Shown in pieces: positions 48,301 to 56,736 of a stretch of DNA of 64,000 nt (the first letter of the stretch is position 1; each line of letters opens with the position of its first letter). Under the pieces are notes generated by a model. It was not told where the DNA came from, did no database searches, and worked only from the letters and a program-made list of their open reading frames with translations. Origin of the DNA: Macrotis lagotis (taxonomy: Eukaryota > Chordata > Mammalia > Peramelemorphia > Peramelidae); contig NC_133658.1 in assembly GCF_037893015.1 (NCBI RefSeq), forward strand, positions 888,442,080 through 888,506,079, read 5' to 3'. The position numbers and the translations under genes were made by a program.

Positions 48301-51300
48301 AACTCAGGTCCTCCTGACTCCAGGAGCAGTGTTCTATCTACTGTGCCACCTAGCTGCCGCAGCTTCCAGTGTTCTAAACAGAGGGAATACAAATACAAAT
48401 ACACAAGGTAAAGCATCAGATAGAATATTGGATCTGGAACCAGCAAGATTCAAAACCAGTTTCAGACTCATACTAGTATGACCCTGGACAAGTCATCTCA
48501 GTTTCCTCACCTGTAAAATGAGCTGGAGAAGGAAATGGCAAACTATTCCAGTATCTTTATCAAGAAAATCCCAAATGGGGTCACATCATGAAATGACATC
48601 AATAGCAACACAAGAAAGTTCAGTAGAACTTGGTTAGGAAGGGAGGCCCAATCAATTATGTAGTCCAGTCCAGACTTAGGGAGTACACTGCATTCTAGTG
48701 CAGAGGAATGGAGGTAGAAGATAGAGTTCAACATTGGTAGAAGGTTGGGTGTTGTCCTTGGTTCTCAAAGAGGACCAAAGTGACATCATAAGCTCAATGT
48801 GTCTGACTGTGGTTGATCAGATCCATTTGAGCTTGGAAGGCTCTACCACAGATTGAGCACAAATAGTCATATGAATGTTTAGAGGGGAAATGTCTCTAAA
48901 TTGCGTTGCACATTTCTTTTGAGTGGTAAACAGTAGTCATAGAAGGAAAGACTCAAGTATCTGATGGGGGAGGACCAGGAAAGACCTCCTACAGAAAGTA
49001 GATCTTGAGAAGAAAGCCGGAATTTCTAAAATTCCATTGCCCTCTAGGCAATAATCACTTTTAATCCTTGGGAAATCATCATGTTCTATGACTAAGAGAC
49101 ATAAAGAGTAGAATATTGGCATAAAAAAGATGAACCATTGTTTTATACCATGAAGTTTTGGGTCAGGAAAAGAACTTCGAAGATTCCCAAAGGCAATCCA
49201 TCTGGATACCGTTAGCATTTAGGAATAGCCTTGGCCGGTTGATGAGAAAACGAAAGCAATCTTTAGGTCTGTCCTGGACCCAGGCATTCATGTGTCCCTT
49301 CCCCCTCCCAGTGGGAGACTCTCTTGAGTAATCAGGCCCCACATCAAATTGACTAATGAGACTCGTTCTTTGTCCTGGTCACCAGAGGGCAACCCAGGCT
49401 CCCCTTGTCTATAGGGACAGCTCACCCTGTGCTCCCAATAACTCCAAGAAATGGGAAGCGGTCAACTGCTGGGATCTTCCAGCTTCTGGAACCCACCAAC
49501 TTCTGGGACCCTGGGCCAACTTTCTTCCTAGGGGCTCCCCAGAGTGAATGTTGTGTTTACCTATGGATAACCAATAAATCTATGGACAGATGTTCACTTA
49601 TGTTCAGTTTTGATTATGGGCCCAGTTGTCTTGATTGGCTATACATCAAATCATACACATGAATAATCAGGAAAAATTAAATAACATTAGAAGCTAATGA
49701 AAGATTTTGCTGTTCAGTTGTTTTCAGTTGTATCTGACTCTTTGTGACTCTATTTGGGGTTTTCATGGCAAAGATACTGAAGTGGTTTGCCATTTTCTTT
49801 GCTAGCTTTTACTAGCTGGGCAAGTTTAACTCTATTTCCCTCAGTTACCTCATCTATCAAATGAGCTGGAGAAGGAAATGCTCCACTACTCCATTATCTT
49901 TGCCAAGAAAACTCTGAATGGGGTCATGGAAGAATTGAACAAAACAATTTTTATATAATCTAAAAATATTTTTTAAAATTCCAATATTTCCAAACCAGAC
50001 AAGATTTTTTTTTTATATTTCAAAAGTAGACAAATTTTTTTTCTATTTTAAAAATATATACACAATATTTTTGTACTTCATACACCTAAACTCAACTTTT
50101 TTAAGTTGGGAAAATGAGTACAGAACTTTCAAATGATTATTTTGGGGGATCAGACAATAAGGGGAGGTTTTGATGGGTCAAAGACTCAAACCCCAGTCTC
50201 AGGGCAACTAGGTGGCACAGTGAATAGAGCACCGGCCCTGGAGAAAGGAGGTCCTGAGTTATAATCTGGCCTCAGACAATTACTAATTACCTAGCTGAGT
50301 GACCTTGGACAAGTCACTTAATCCCATTACCTTGGAAAAACCTAAAAAAAACCCCAGTCTCTGAACTAAGTTCTTGAGCTCTAGGAAAAGGGGAAAGAGA
50401 TAAGCCAGCAAATATTAATTAAACAACTACTGAGTACCAATCACTGGGTTAGACACTGGTCAGTCAGCAATAAACATTTATTAAGCCCCTCCAGTATATT
50501 AACCACTGGGCTAAATACTGGGAAAACAAAACAAAGTCCCTGCTGTGAGGAGTTTACAATCTAATGGAGGAGACAACATGCACACAACATGGACAAGTGA
50601 GCTGATATAGACAGAATAGGCAATGAAAATCCAAAGACAAAAGCAAAATACTCCCTACTCTCAAAGATCTTCCATTCTATTGTGGATTTACACACATATA
50701 AATAAATACAAAATAAATTTAGAGGACCTAGGGAATCTTCAGAGGGAAAGTATTAAAAAAACGTTTGTGGGTACATGTATACATATTTGAAATATGCAGA
50801 TGTATTTTAAAAATAGAACAAATTTTATCTGTTTTTTAAATGCACAAAAAATATTTTGTCTATTTTTGAAATGTAATTTTGAAATGTATGTTATATATTT
50901 TGAAATATACAAAAATTATATATATTTTTGAAATGTACAAAACATTTTGTATATATTTTTAAATAGATGAAAAAATATTTTGTCTGTTTTTGAAATATAT
51001 GGAAATTTTTTGTCTACTTTTGAAACTTGAAAAAGCCTAATTTTTGGAATATATGAAAAATATTGTATCTATTTTTGAAACATAAAATTTGTCTGTTTTT
51101 GAAATATATGAAAAAAATTTTGTCCATTTTTGAAATATATGGAAATTTTTAATCTATTTTGAAGCATGAAAAATGTCTATTTTTTGGAATATATGAAAAA
51201 TATTTTATCTGTTTTTGAAATGTATAATTTTTTGAAATATAAAAATATATACATATTTTTGAAATGTACAAAAATATTTTGTTTATATAATATGAAAAAT

Positions 51301-54300
51301 ATTTTATCCAAATTTAAATATATAAAATATGTCTGTTTTTTGGAATAAATGAAAAATATTTTGTCTGTTTTTAGAATACATAAAATTTTGTCCATTTTTG
51401 AAATGTATGGAAAATATTTTGTCTATTTTTTAAATGTTTGAAGAATATTTTTGAAATATAAAAGGTATATATACATTTTTGTATATATATACAAAAATAT
51501 ACAAAAAAATTATCTATTTTTGAAATATGAGAATATATGGTCTGTTTTGAGAATATATGAGAAATTGTCCCTTTTTGAAATATTTGAAAAATATTTTGTC
51601 CAGTTTTTTAAATATATGGAAATTTTTTATCTTTTTTTGAAATGTATGAAAAATATTTTTTGAAATATGAAGTACAAACATATTCTGTATATATTTTTAA
51701 AATAAAGTCTACTTTTGAAATCTAGAAAATATATTGTCTGTTTTGGAAATTAGGAATTTTTGAAATATTTGAATTTTTAAAAATATTTTTAGATTATATA
51801 AAATTTGCTTTGTCTATTTCTTAAAAAATGCCAAAGAATCCTTCACTTCAGAAAAGATGTTATTTTCTTATTTTCTTGGAGTGCTAGCACTCTCGGGGAA
51901 TCAGTAAAGGCCCAGCAGAGAATGGTGTCCCAAATTATATTTTTAAGGGAGCTGGGGTTCTAAGGGACAGAGTTGAGGAGGGAGAGTCTCTGGCTTCATG
52001 TATTAAGTGACAGTCTACAGACCATTTGGTTGCAATTGAAGAGCTCTCAAATGGTTTTGTGAAATAAAACCTAGAAAAGTTTGGAGCCAGATTGTGAAGG
52101 GCTTTAAATGATGAAAAGAGGACTTTGGGAGGCAATTGGGAGCCACTGGAGTTTCTTGAACAGAGCAGTGACCGCCTCTGAAGTGTGTTTTTGCAGTGTT
52201 GCTTTGGCAGTTCTGTGGACCAGGCCACTGATGGTTTCTTCTATGTCATCACACAGGTGGTGAGCTTCACCAGCCTCAAATTGGACACCTCCTACACCTG
52301 GATGGCCCTGTGCATGCTCTGGTGCTCCGTGGTTCAGTCCCTCCTGCTTCCCCTCTTCCTGTGGGCCTGTGACCGCTATCGGGCTGACATCAAGGCCGTC
52401 TGGGAAAAGTGTGTGGCCCTCATGTCCAATGATGAAACAGATGAAGGTGAGCCCTGGGGCTCTAGGGAGCCTGGGAGAGTGGGACCAGTAGAGGGCCTGG
52501 GGAGTCATGCAGAGGGAAACTAGCACCAGAGCCGCAGAGGCCATCCTGGCCAACCCCTGCGTTTGGCAGATAGGGAATCAGAGACCCAGGGAAGGGAAAA
52601 GATCCTAGATCTAGAAGCTAAAGGGAACTCAATAACTATCTAGGTCAACTCTTACATCTTACAGATGGGGAAACTGAGGCCCAGAGAGGAGAAGTGACTT
52701 AGAATTCTGCACCTAGAGCTAGAAAGGACCTCAGAGGCCATTGAAGCCAACTCCTGCATTTTACAGTTGGGGAAACTGAGGCAGTTTGGGGAGATTAGGT
52801 AACTTGCCCAAGCTCACACAGATAGTAAGTGTCAACTAGGATTTGAACCCAGGTCCTCTGAGTCCAGGGCCACTGCCTTTTCCATCGGATCACCCTACTT
52901 CTAATCACACTTCCCGACAGTACCAGAATCCCTCCAGCCCAAGGACAATGAGCAGAAATGTCTCCCCCCTCCACAATTTCACCCCCACTAGAAGTCTGCG
53001 AGTGACCGGATGACCACTGGTTGGGGATACTATAGAGGAGACTCTTGGGTAGGTACCAGGTGAATGAAATAGCTGTAGATTCTTTGTGTAATGATCAGCC
53101 CCAAGACACCCTCCAAGCCTCCCTTTGATTTCATTCACCAGGTTTTTGAGGTCCTCAACCAATTTGATTAAAACACATTCATTCATATATCTCTCTGCCC
53201 CCATTCCCCACTAGCTCCCTGTTCCTGAACTCTGCCAGAGAATGAAATTTTGGTTAATGAAATCTTCTGGTCAATGGAGGGTTACCATAGCAACCAGGCA
53301 CGGCTCACCAATTCTAACCTAGATTCTCAGATTTACATGGTGTAGGAAGAATGCCATCATAATTAAGCCCCTGTCTGATGATTCAGAAGGCTCTCTTAAG
53401 CCTGAGTTAAATGCACCGGTATTGGACCATTCTACTCCTGGAAGAATAACATTCATTCAGCAAACATTCCCTCAGTCAGTATTTATTTGTGCTAAGCTCT
53501 GGAGAGACAGAAACGAAAAACAAATAATACTTGCCCACAAGAGGCTTACAGTCTCTGGAGGGGAAGCCACAAGACAAGTCAATAACGACAAATTGTGAAT
53601 CAATAGAAATAGAGAGTAATGGGGGAGGGAGGTAGCTGCCTTACAGAAGAGGCAGGCCCCCTGACCTGAGCCTTATTAACCATATGTCCTAGGGGTATAT
53701 AGAAAGTAATAGCAATAGCCAGGACTCTGACTGTGTTATCTCATTTGATTCTAATCAAACCCCTGGGAAGTAGGTGATATTATTATCCCCATTTTTCAAC
53801 TGTGGCAAACATAGATTAAATGACTTGCTCAAGGTCCCATAGCTACCGGGTGTCTGAGGCAGGATTTGAATGCTAAGTTTCTCCTATTATCCACTGCTAC
53901 CTAGCTGCCTAAATGATGCTATACCTGCCCTCATTCTCCTGGTCTCAGCCAGGGAGCTGCCTTACTTTATCTTTAATTCTCCTTAAACTAATTCTCTTAA
54001 GCTTACGAGAGTCACGCTTACCAGTTCTGGTAGTGGACCCTGGTCTCTTTTCTGACTCTAGAATATATGATTCTATGATGGGAACCCAGCTCCCTGCTTT
54101 CCATTCCCATGTAAATACAGGACTTGGATCCTGTTCCTCTATAGACTGAATTGATCTCTTCAGTTGAGTCAGTCCCTTGTTTCTATGGTAAAAGGCCCTT
54201 CCTAGGCCGGGGACAGGGGCCGGCCAAGAATGACCAAGAACCCCAGGGTTGCCATTCCTCTCTAAGGCCTCTGGCTCAGTTCTTAGCCTCTGCCCCTCGT

Positions 54301-55760
54301 AGAGACCAGCCTGGACGGCGGCCTCCACACGGACCTGATGTATGAGCGGCCCTTTGACTACGGCTACAGGGGCGACTTCCTTGCCCTGGACCACATTGCC
54401 AAGTATGACTTCTCTGCCTTGGAAAGGGGGATCCCTCAGCTCTATCCGCTGCGGCCCATCCAGGAGGACAAGATGCAGTATCTTCAGGTAACAGGAATAG
54501 GAGAGGGAAGGAAGGAAGAAAGGGAGGGACTCCTGCTGCCCATTGAGGCCTGGATCTGCTGTCTCCCAGGGGCCATCTCTCCTCTCTGAAAACTATATTC
54601 CTCTCCAAAGTTATTTCCAAACTCATTTTATTTCACAAGAAGACACACAGGTAACATCCTTCCCTAAAAGTGGAAAAGGCTCAAAGTCCCTATATATATT
54701 CTCTCAAGTCACATAGCACTAGAATCCTAGTCTCCATCTCCCAATCCTTCTAATTCTATTTATATCCCCTAGATCAGGTGATCTGAACCTGGGTTTTATG
54801 AATTTGGTTATTTTAAAAAAATCAACAAATTTTGGCAACTATTTCAATGTAAAAGGTTTCTTTAGTAATTGTATGTATTTTATTTTATGCATTTAAAAAT
54901 GATTCCATAAAGAGATCATCCAAAGAATACACCAAATGCCAAAAGGGGTTCCTGGTACAAGGGAATGATCATTTTTATAGAGCCTGCTATGTATTAAACA
55001 CTGTGCTAAGCTCATTTTATTTAATAAATATTATCTCATTTGATCCTCACAGCCACCCTGTGAAATAGGACCTACTACTATCCCCATAGTACAGCTGAGA
55101 AAACCAAGACCTCCAGGTTAAGTGACTTGCCCATGGTCACATAGTTATGAAGTGCTTGAGGCTGAATTTGAACTCATGTCTTTCTGACTCCAGTCTTAGT
55201 GCTTTATCCACTGACTGACTGTAAAAAAAAAAAGGTTTAGATAGATAGATGACAGACAGGCAGGTAATTAGATAGATAAAGAGATAATTAGACAGACAGA
55301 TAGATGGATGGATTATAGATATAGATGGATGAGGGAAACATCAATAGTCAAGGATTGATAGATTAACTAGGGATATAGCTATAGAAAGATCGATTAGAGA
55401 GATATCAATAAACATTGACAGATTAGATAGATGGCTAGATATGGAAAGAAATAGAGATAGATTAAAGAGTTATCAATAGACGAGGAGAGATTGATAGGTA
55501 GCTTAGATATATAAAAGATTAAAGATTTATCAATAGCAATATAGATAGATTTAATAGAGAGATAGATGGGTGGATGAATTAGAGAGATATTACTAGACTT
55601 TGAATGAATAGATTTGATAGATGGGTAGATAAATTAAATAGAGAGATGGGTTAAAAAGATATTGATAGACATGGTTGGATAGAAGAGAGAAACAGAATAG
55701 GTGGATGGATCGATGGAAAGATAAAGTACATTGAGATAGATGGATTACAGAGCTATGGAT

Positions 55761-55818
<58 letters not shown>

Positions 55819-56736
55819 GATAGATAGATAGATGAGTGGATATATATATATTGAGAGAGAGAGAGAGAGAGACAGTTTATATATGGGAGAGAAAGAGAGG
55901 TGTCCAGGTTGCTATATCATCTCTCTTCCTTATCCTGTCCCTAGGTTCCTCCCACCAGGCGGTACTCCCATGATGAGACAGACATGTGGCCCACAGTCCC
56001 CTTGTCTGCTTATCTGCACCGCCCTTGGGGCTCAAGTGAAGACATGACCACTCTGGCCCAACTAGTGCTGCCTTCTTCTTCTGACCGTCGTCGGGGCAGC
56101 TTGCTGACCTTCTCAGAGGTCACCCCCTACCGCAAGCGTCGGAGGTCTGCAGAAAGTCTCCTGTCCCTGCGCCACTTCCCCCGAGATGAGGTCTGTGGTC
56201 AGGACCTGGCTTGCTTTAGCCGAGAGGAGGTGGTGAGTTTCATCGACGAGTCCCCTCTGGCCAGCCCTCTCCGAAGCCCAGCCCGTTCCGCCTCGGCCTC
56301 TGTGCTTCCGGACACCTTTGGCTGCTCCTCTGCCCACTTCACCCTGACAGACTTTCAGACAGAGCCCCAGGCCTTGCGCCGGTTCTCTGGCCAGGGTCGT
56401 GGCTGCCTCTTGGCATTGCCAGGATCCTTCCAGGCCAGGGACCTCCAGTCCCCAGGCTTCTTCCCTGTGGACAGCAGACGCCACCAGGGCTCCATCCACA
56501 TTGAGCTTTGTGAGGTCCCTGCATGTGAAGAGCCCCCACCAACCCCAGGAGCCCACCGGACTGGTTTGAACGCAGACTCCAAGAGGTTTCGGACGAGCTT
56601 AAGCGCTTCCTGGGGTGACTCTGAGAGCTTGCGGCCAGTGGGGGGCAAAGGCAGCAACAGTAGCTTCTTGAGCTCTCCCTCCGAGTCCTCGGGGTACATC
56701 ACCTTACATTCTGACTCCCTGGGCTCAACCTCCTAG
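38561..56736 (+). CDS. GPR153: GPR153, probable G-protein-coupled receptor 153 (whole spliced coding region, 5 exons, 650 aa)
   Basis: Orphan seven-helix receptor of the plasma membrane; ligand and G-protein partner are not established for the family. Join 38561-38916, 43397-43826, 52257-52446, 54303-54487, 55945-56736 (1953 nt). Landmarks seen: TM1 about 10-32 with N25; Cys83 before TM3 and Cys161 in extracellular loop 2, the likely disulfide; TM4 with W135; TM5 about 169-194; intracellular loop 3 with GKRRSSIDG, a basophilic kinase-type site; TM6 about 242-262; TM7 about 276-300; then a Ser/Arg-rich cytoplasmic tail of about 345 residues with [11 protein letters not shown] and the end [19 protein letters not shown]. 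Class A micro-switches are degenerate: DRY is HRM (107-109), CWxP lacks the Trp, and NPxxY is reduced to LPLFL. These departures and both tail motifs are shared with human GPR153 (609 aa). The paralogue GPR162 is the alternative, but the ACOT7 neighbour argues for GPR153. Confidence 0.96.
39140..39300 (-). mobile_element. MIR-type SINE
   Basis: CATTTTACAGATGAGGAAAC, TGAGGCTCAGGAGGCTAAGT, GATCTGACCTCAGGTTCCCC in antisense order. Confidence 0.78.
39675..39930 (+). mobile_element. MIR-type SINE, near full length
   Basis: ATAGGTGGCATAGTAGATCT start, ACTAGCTGTGTATCCCTGGG, CTCAGTTTCCTCATCTGTAA, GGTTGTGAGGATAAGGTGAG; all MIR blocks in order. Confidence 0.88.
40360..40550 (+). mobile_element. MIR-type SINE
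   Basis: GGATTCAAATTCTGCCTTAC, GACAAGTCATTTAGCAATGC, CTCAGTTTCCCCAATTGTGA. Confidence 0.82.
42090..42265 (+). mobile_element. MIR-type SINE
   Basis: ATATGACCATGGGCAAATCA, GTCTCAGTTTCCTCATCTCT, AAAATGGAGATAATG. Confidence 0.8.
42345..42690 (-). repeat. T-rich interspersed repeat, two tandem copies
   Basis: Two similar segments (42345-42520 and 42525-42690), each with TTTTGATTTCCAAATTTTTC / TTTTGAGTTTCACATTTTTC, then CTCCTTC-rich sequence and GGTAAGCAATTTGATATG / GAAAGCAATCTAATGTAG. Family not identified. Confidence 0.6.
42740..43085 (-). repeat. Cluster of four MIR-type core segments
   Basis: The antisense core (TTTTACAGAT/GAGGAAACTGAGGC-like) occurs near 42765, 42850, 42940 and 43040, separated by CTAGTCTGACCTCC-like stretches. 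Either a local tandem duplication or repeated insertion into the same site. Confidence 0.7.
43397..43826 (+). CDS. GPR153: GPR153 coding exon 2 (gene exon 3)
   Basis: Acceptor TTGGCAG at 43396. The first base completes Arg119, then [16 protein letters not shown] follows. Encodes TM4, extracellular loop 2 with Cys161, TM5, loop 3 ([16 protein letters not shown]) and TM6 ending FPVL (residue 262). The donor CTG|GTGAGC follows at 43827. Identity with human is very high over loop 3, from PTIVVEDAQ to DGSEP. Confidence 0.96.
44030..44086. mobile_element. Mariner-type miniature hairpin element (MITE)
   Basis: 57 bp with terminal inverted repeats GGGTGCCTCAAAAGTCTTA and, on the other strand, GGGTGACACAAAAGTCTTA (17 of 19 match), flanked by TA on both sides (44028-44029 and 44087-44088). 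It interrupts an older repeat whose arms (CATAAAACAAAATC / GATAGGTTTACAAAGGAAACC) resume on each side. Confidence 0.8.
44225..44355 (-). mobile_element. MIR-type SINE core fragment
   Basis: TTAGAAAGGAACTTAGAAGC, GTCCAACCCTTCATTTTGCA, AGAAACTGAGACCCAGGAGG. Confidence 0.78.
44676..44845 (+). mobile_element. Marsupial tRNA-derived SINE
   Basis: GGTGGCTAGGTGGCGCAGTG start and GAGTTCAAATC box B. Perfect 15-bp target duplication TAAAATGACACAACT at 44661-44675 and 44846-44860. Confidence 0.95.
45283..45336 (+). repeat. (CA)n microsatellite with CG interruption
   Basis: ACACACGCGCGCACAC followed by about 20 CA units. Confidence 0.95.
45345..45480 (-). mobile_element. MIR-type SINE core fragment
   Basis: TCATCTAGTCCAGTCTCTTC, ATTTTACAGAAGAGGAAACT, GAAGTTAAGTGACTTATCTG. 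Confidence 0.8.
45640..46170 (-). mobile_element. Non-LTR retrotransposon fragment, family unassigned
   Basis: A continuous block including AAAATGACATCACTATGTTT, CTCCATAAAATAGTTTTTGG and ATGACAATATGTCCAGTCCA resembles a repeated marsupial element. Its left end recurs at 48745-48920. Clade not determined. Confidence 0.5.
46408..46457 (+). repeat. Perfect 25-bp tandem duplication
   Basis: Unit CCCATTTGAAGGCTCTCCAA+AGTGT at 46408-46432 and 46433-46457, followed by the start of a third unit (CCCGTTTGGG). Confidence 0.93.
46700..46810 (-). mobile_element. RTE/MAR1 tail fragment
   Basis: TGCTGTTCAGTCTTTCAGTC, then ACGTCTGATTCTTTGTGACTC, resembles the antisense tail of the MAR1/RTE family; no head is visible. 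Confidence 0.6.
47190..47410 (-). mobile_element. MIR-type SINE, near full length
   Basis: TATTATCTCATTTAATTCGC, GGGAGGTAGGTACTGTGATT, TTGAGGAAACTGAGGCCCAA and the tRNA-like end near 47400. Confidence 0.83.
48000..48200 (-). mobile_element. L2 LINE 5'/body fragment, antisense
   Basis: CTGCCTTCCAGGAACTTACA and TTCTAATGAGGGAAATAGCA, preceded by a TTATTAAAAAGCTCTTATAT start. Confidence 0.68.
48216..48362 (-). mobile_element. Marsupial tRNA-derived SINE
   Basis: Antisense copy GCAAGGCAATGGGGTTAAAT to GCCACCTAGCTGCC. Flanks CTTCCATGTTCT / CTTCCAGTGTTCT form an imperfect duplication. Confidence 0.92.
48410..48620 (+). mobile_element. MAR1-type SINE
   Basis: Head with GACCCTGGACAAGTC and CTCAGTTTCCTCACCTG, tail GAGCTGGAGAAGGAAATGGC ... 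TTTATCAAGAAAATCCCAAA and GGGGTCACATCATG. Confidence 0.85.
48745..48920 (-). mobile_element. Second copy of the unassigned 45.6-kb repeat end
   Basis: GTTGTCCTTGGTTCTCAAAG, AGGACCAAAGTGACATCATA and GACTGTGGTTGATCAGATCC parallel 45650-45760. Confidence 0.6.
49710..49948. repeat. Two MAR1-type SINE pieces in inverted, head-to-head arrangement
   Basis: The left arm (49710-49800) reads as an antisense MAR1 tail (GTATCTGACTCTTTGTGACT ... CATGGCAAAGATACTG); the right arm (49815-49945) reads as a sense copy with the same tail (TATCTTTGCCAAGAAAACTC ... GGGGTCATGG). The arms can pair into a long imperfect hairpin. Confidence 0.8.
50201..50348 (+). mobile_element. Marsupial tRNA-derived SINE
   Basis: GGGCAACTAGGTGGCACAG start and CCTAAAAAAA tail. 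Perfect 13-bp target duplication AAACCCCAGTCTC at 50188-50200 and 50349-50361. Confidence 0.95.
50395..50755 (-). mobile_element. L2 LINE fragment, antisense
   Basis: AATAAACATTTATTAAGCCC, CAAAGTCCCTGCTGTGAGGA, GTTTACAATCTAATGGAGGA, repeated partly again near 50655. Confidence 0.72.
51895..52245 (-). mobile_element. L2 LINE reverse-transcriptase relic abutting GPR153 exon 4
   Basis: The minus strand encodes [10 protein letters not shown] and, in another frame, [11 protein letters not shown], the C-terminal L2 reverse-transcriptase blocks (SLQWLPI..., [13 protein letters not shown]). On the plus strand TGTGAAGGGCTTTAAATGAT and GGGAGCCACTGGAGTTTCTT are diagnostic. The right limit is uncertain but near the exon 4 acceptor (52256). 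Confidence 0.8.
52257..52446 (+). CDS. GPR153: GPR153 coding exon 3 (gene exon 4)
   Basis: Acceptor CATCACACAG at 52256. Encodes residues 263-325 and one base of codon 326: [22 protein letters not shown]7 and the [14 protein letters not shown] start of the tail. The donor GATGAAG|GTGAGC follows at 52447. An antisense L2 fragment runs almost up to the acceptor. Confidence 0.95.
52590..52910 (-). repeat. Two adjacent MIR-type copies
   Basis: ATCTTACAGATGGGGAAACT near 52656 and ATTTTACAGTTGGGGAAACT near 52758; the second continues through CTTGCCCAAGCTCACACAGA to the tRNA-like end. Confidence 0.82.
53455..53665 (-). mobile_element. L2 LINE fragment, antisense
   Basis: TTCAGCAAACATTCCCTCAG, ACTTGCCCACAAGAGGCTTA and CAGTCTCTGGAGGGGAAGCC. 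Confidence 0.65.
53710..53912 (-). mobile_element. MIR-type SINE
   Basis: TTATCTCATTTGATTCTAAT, GATATTATTATCCCCATTTT, AATGACTTGCTCAAGGTCCC, ATCCACTGCTACCTAGCTGC. Confidence 0.85.
54303..54487 (+). CDS. GPR153: GPR153 coding exon 4 (gene exon 5)
   Basis: Acceptor CCCCTCGTAG at 54302. Two bases complete Glu326, then [20 protein letters not shown] follows. Encodes residues 327-387 of the cytoplasmic tail, including [18 protein letters not shown], nearly identical to human. The donor CTTCAG|GTAACA follows at 54488. Confidence 0.95.
54975..55222 (-). mobile_element. MIR-type SINE, near full length
   Basis: GCCTGCTATGTATTAAACAC, ATTTGATCCTCACAGCCACC, TTAAGTGACTTGCCCATGGT and GTGCTTTATCCACTGACTG. 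Confidence 0.88.
55225..55865 (+). repeat. GATA-type array
   Basis: Interrupted GATA/GACA/GATG units from 55225, a clean (GATA) core at 55762-55817 with further units to 55835, then a GA run to 55872. It ends about 75 bases before GPR153 exon 6. Confidence 0.92.
55945..56736 (+). CDS. GPR153: GPR153 coding exon 5 (gene exon 6, terminal coding)
   Basis: Acceptor GTCCCTAG at 55944, phase 0. Encodes residues 388-650, starting [15 protein letters not shown], the long Ser/Pro/Arg-rich tail, the [12 protein letters not shown] block and the conserved end [13 protein letters not shown] plus the last 12 residues; TAG at 56734-56736. The middle of the tail diverges most from human and accounts for most of the 41 extra residues. 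Confidence 0.95.
   Translation, partial: VPPTRRYSHDETDMWPTVPLSAYLHRPWGSSEDMTTLAQLVLPSSSDRRRGSLLTFSEVTPYRKRRRSAESLLSLRHFPRDEVCGQDLACFSREEVVSFIDESPLASPLRSPARSASASVLPDTFGCSSAHFTLTDFQTEPQALRRFSGQGRGCLLALPGSFQARDLQSPGFFPVDSRRHQGSIHIELCEVPACEEPPPTPGAHRTGLNADSKRFRTSLSASWGDSESLRPVGGKGSNSSFLSSPSESSGYITLHSDSLGSTS

Larger units (their letters stand above)
49960..51835 (+). repeat. A/T-rich degenerate tandem array, unit about 35-40 bp
   Basis: The block TTTTTGAAATATATGAAAAA followed by TATTTTGTCTATT recurs several dozen times with length variation, most regularly from 50780 to 51835. It is interrupted near the left by a marsupial SINE (50201) and L2 sequence. Short open frames here are artefacts. Confidence 0.85.
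43827..52256 (+). other. GPR153: GPR153 intron 3
   Basis: GTGAGC to CACAG, 8.4 kb, the largest intron. Holds a mariner-type hairpin, three marsupial SINEs, MIR and MAR1 copies, L2 pieces and the 1.8-kb A/T-rich array. No additional exon was recognised. Confidence 0.85.
52447..54302 (+). other. GPR153: GPR153 intron 4
   Basis: GTGAGC to TCGTAG. Two adjacent MIR-type cores (52590-52910), an L2 piece (53455-53660) and a MIR (53710-53912). 52910-53450 and 53920-54300 show nothing nameable. Confidence 0.85.
54488..55944 (+). other. GPR153: GPR153 intron 5
   Basis: GTAACA to CCTAG. Contains an old unnamed repeat piece (54770-54965), a MIR (54975-55225) and a GATA-type array reaching to about 90 bases before the acceptor. 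Confidence 0.85.

Noticed and set aside
49960-51835. CRISPR-like array of short repeats.
   Set aside because: The units are degenerate, contiguous and lack unique spacers; the context is a vertebrate intron.
51935-52553. Minus-strand open frames of 97 and 149 codons over GPR153 exon 4.
   Set aside because: One is an L2 relic; the other is the antisense shadow of the exon joined to L2 sequence.
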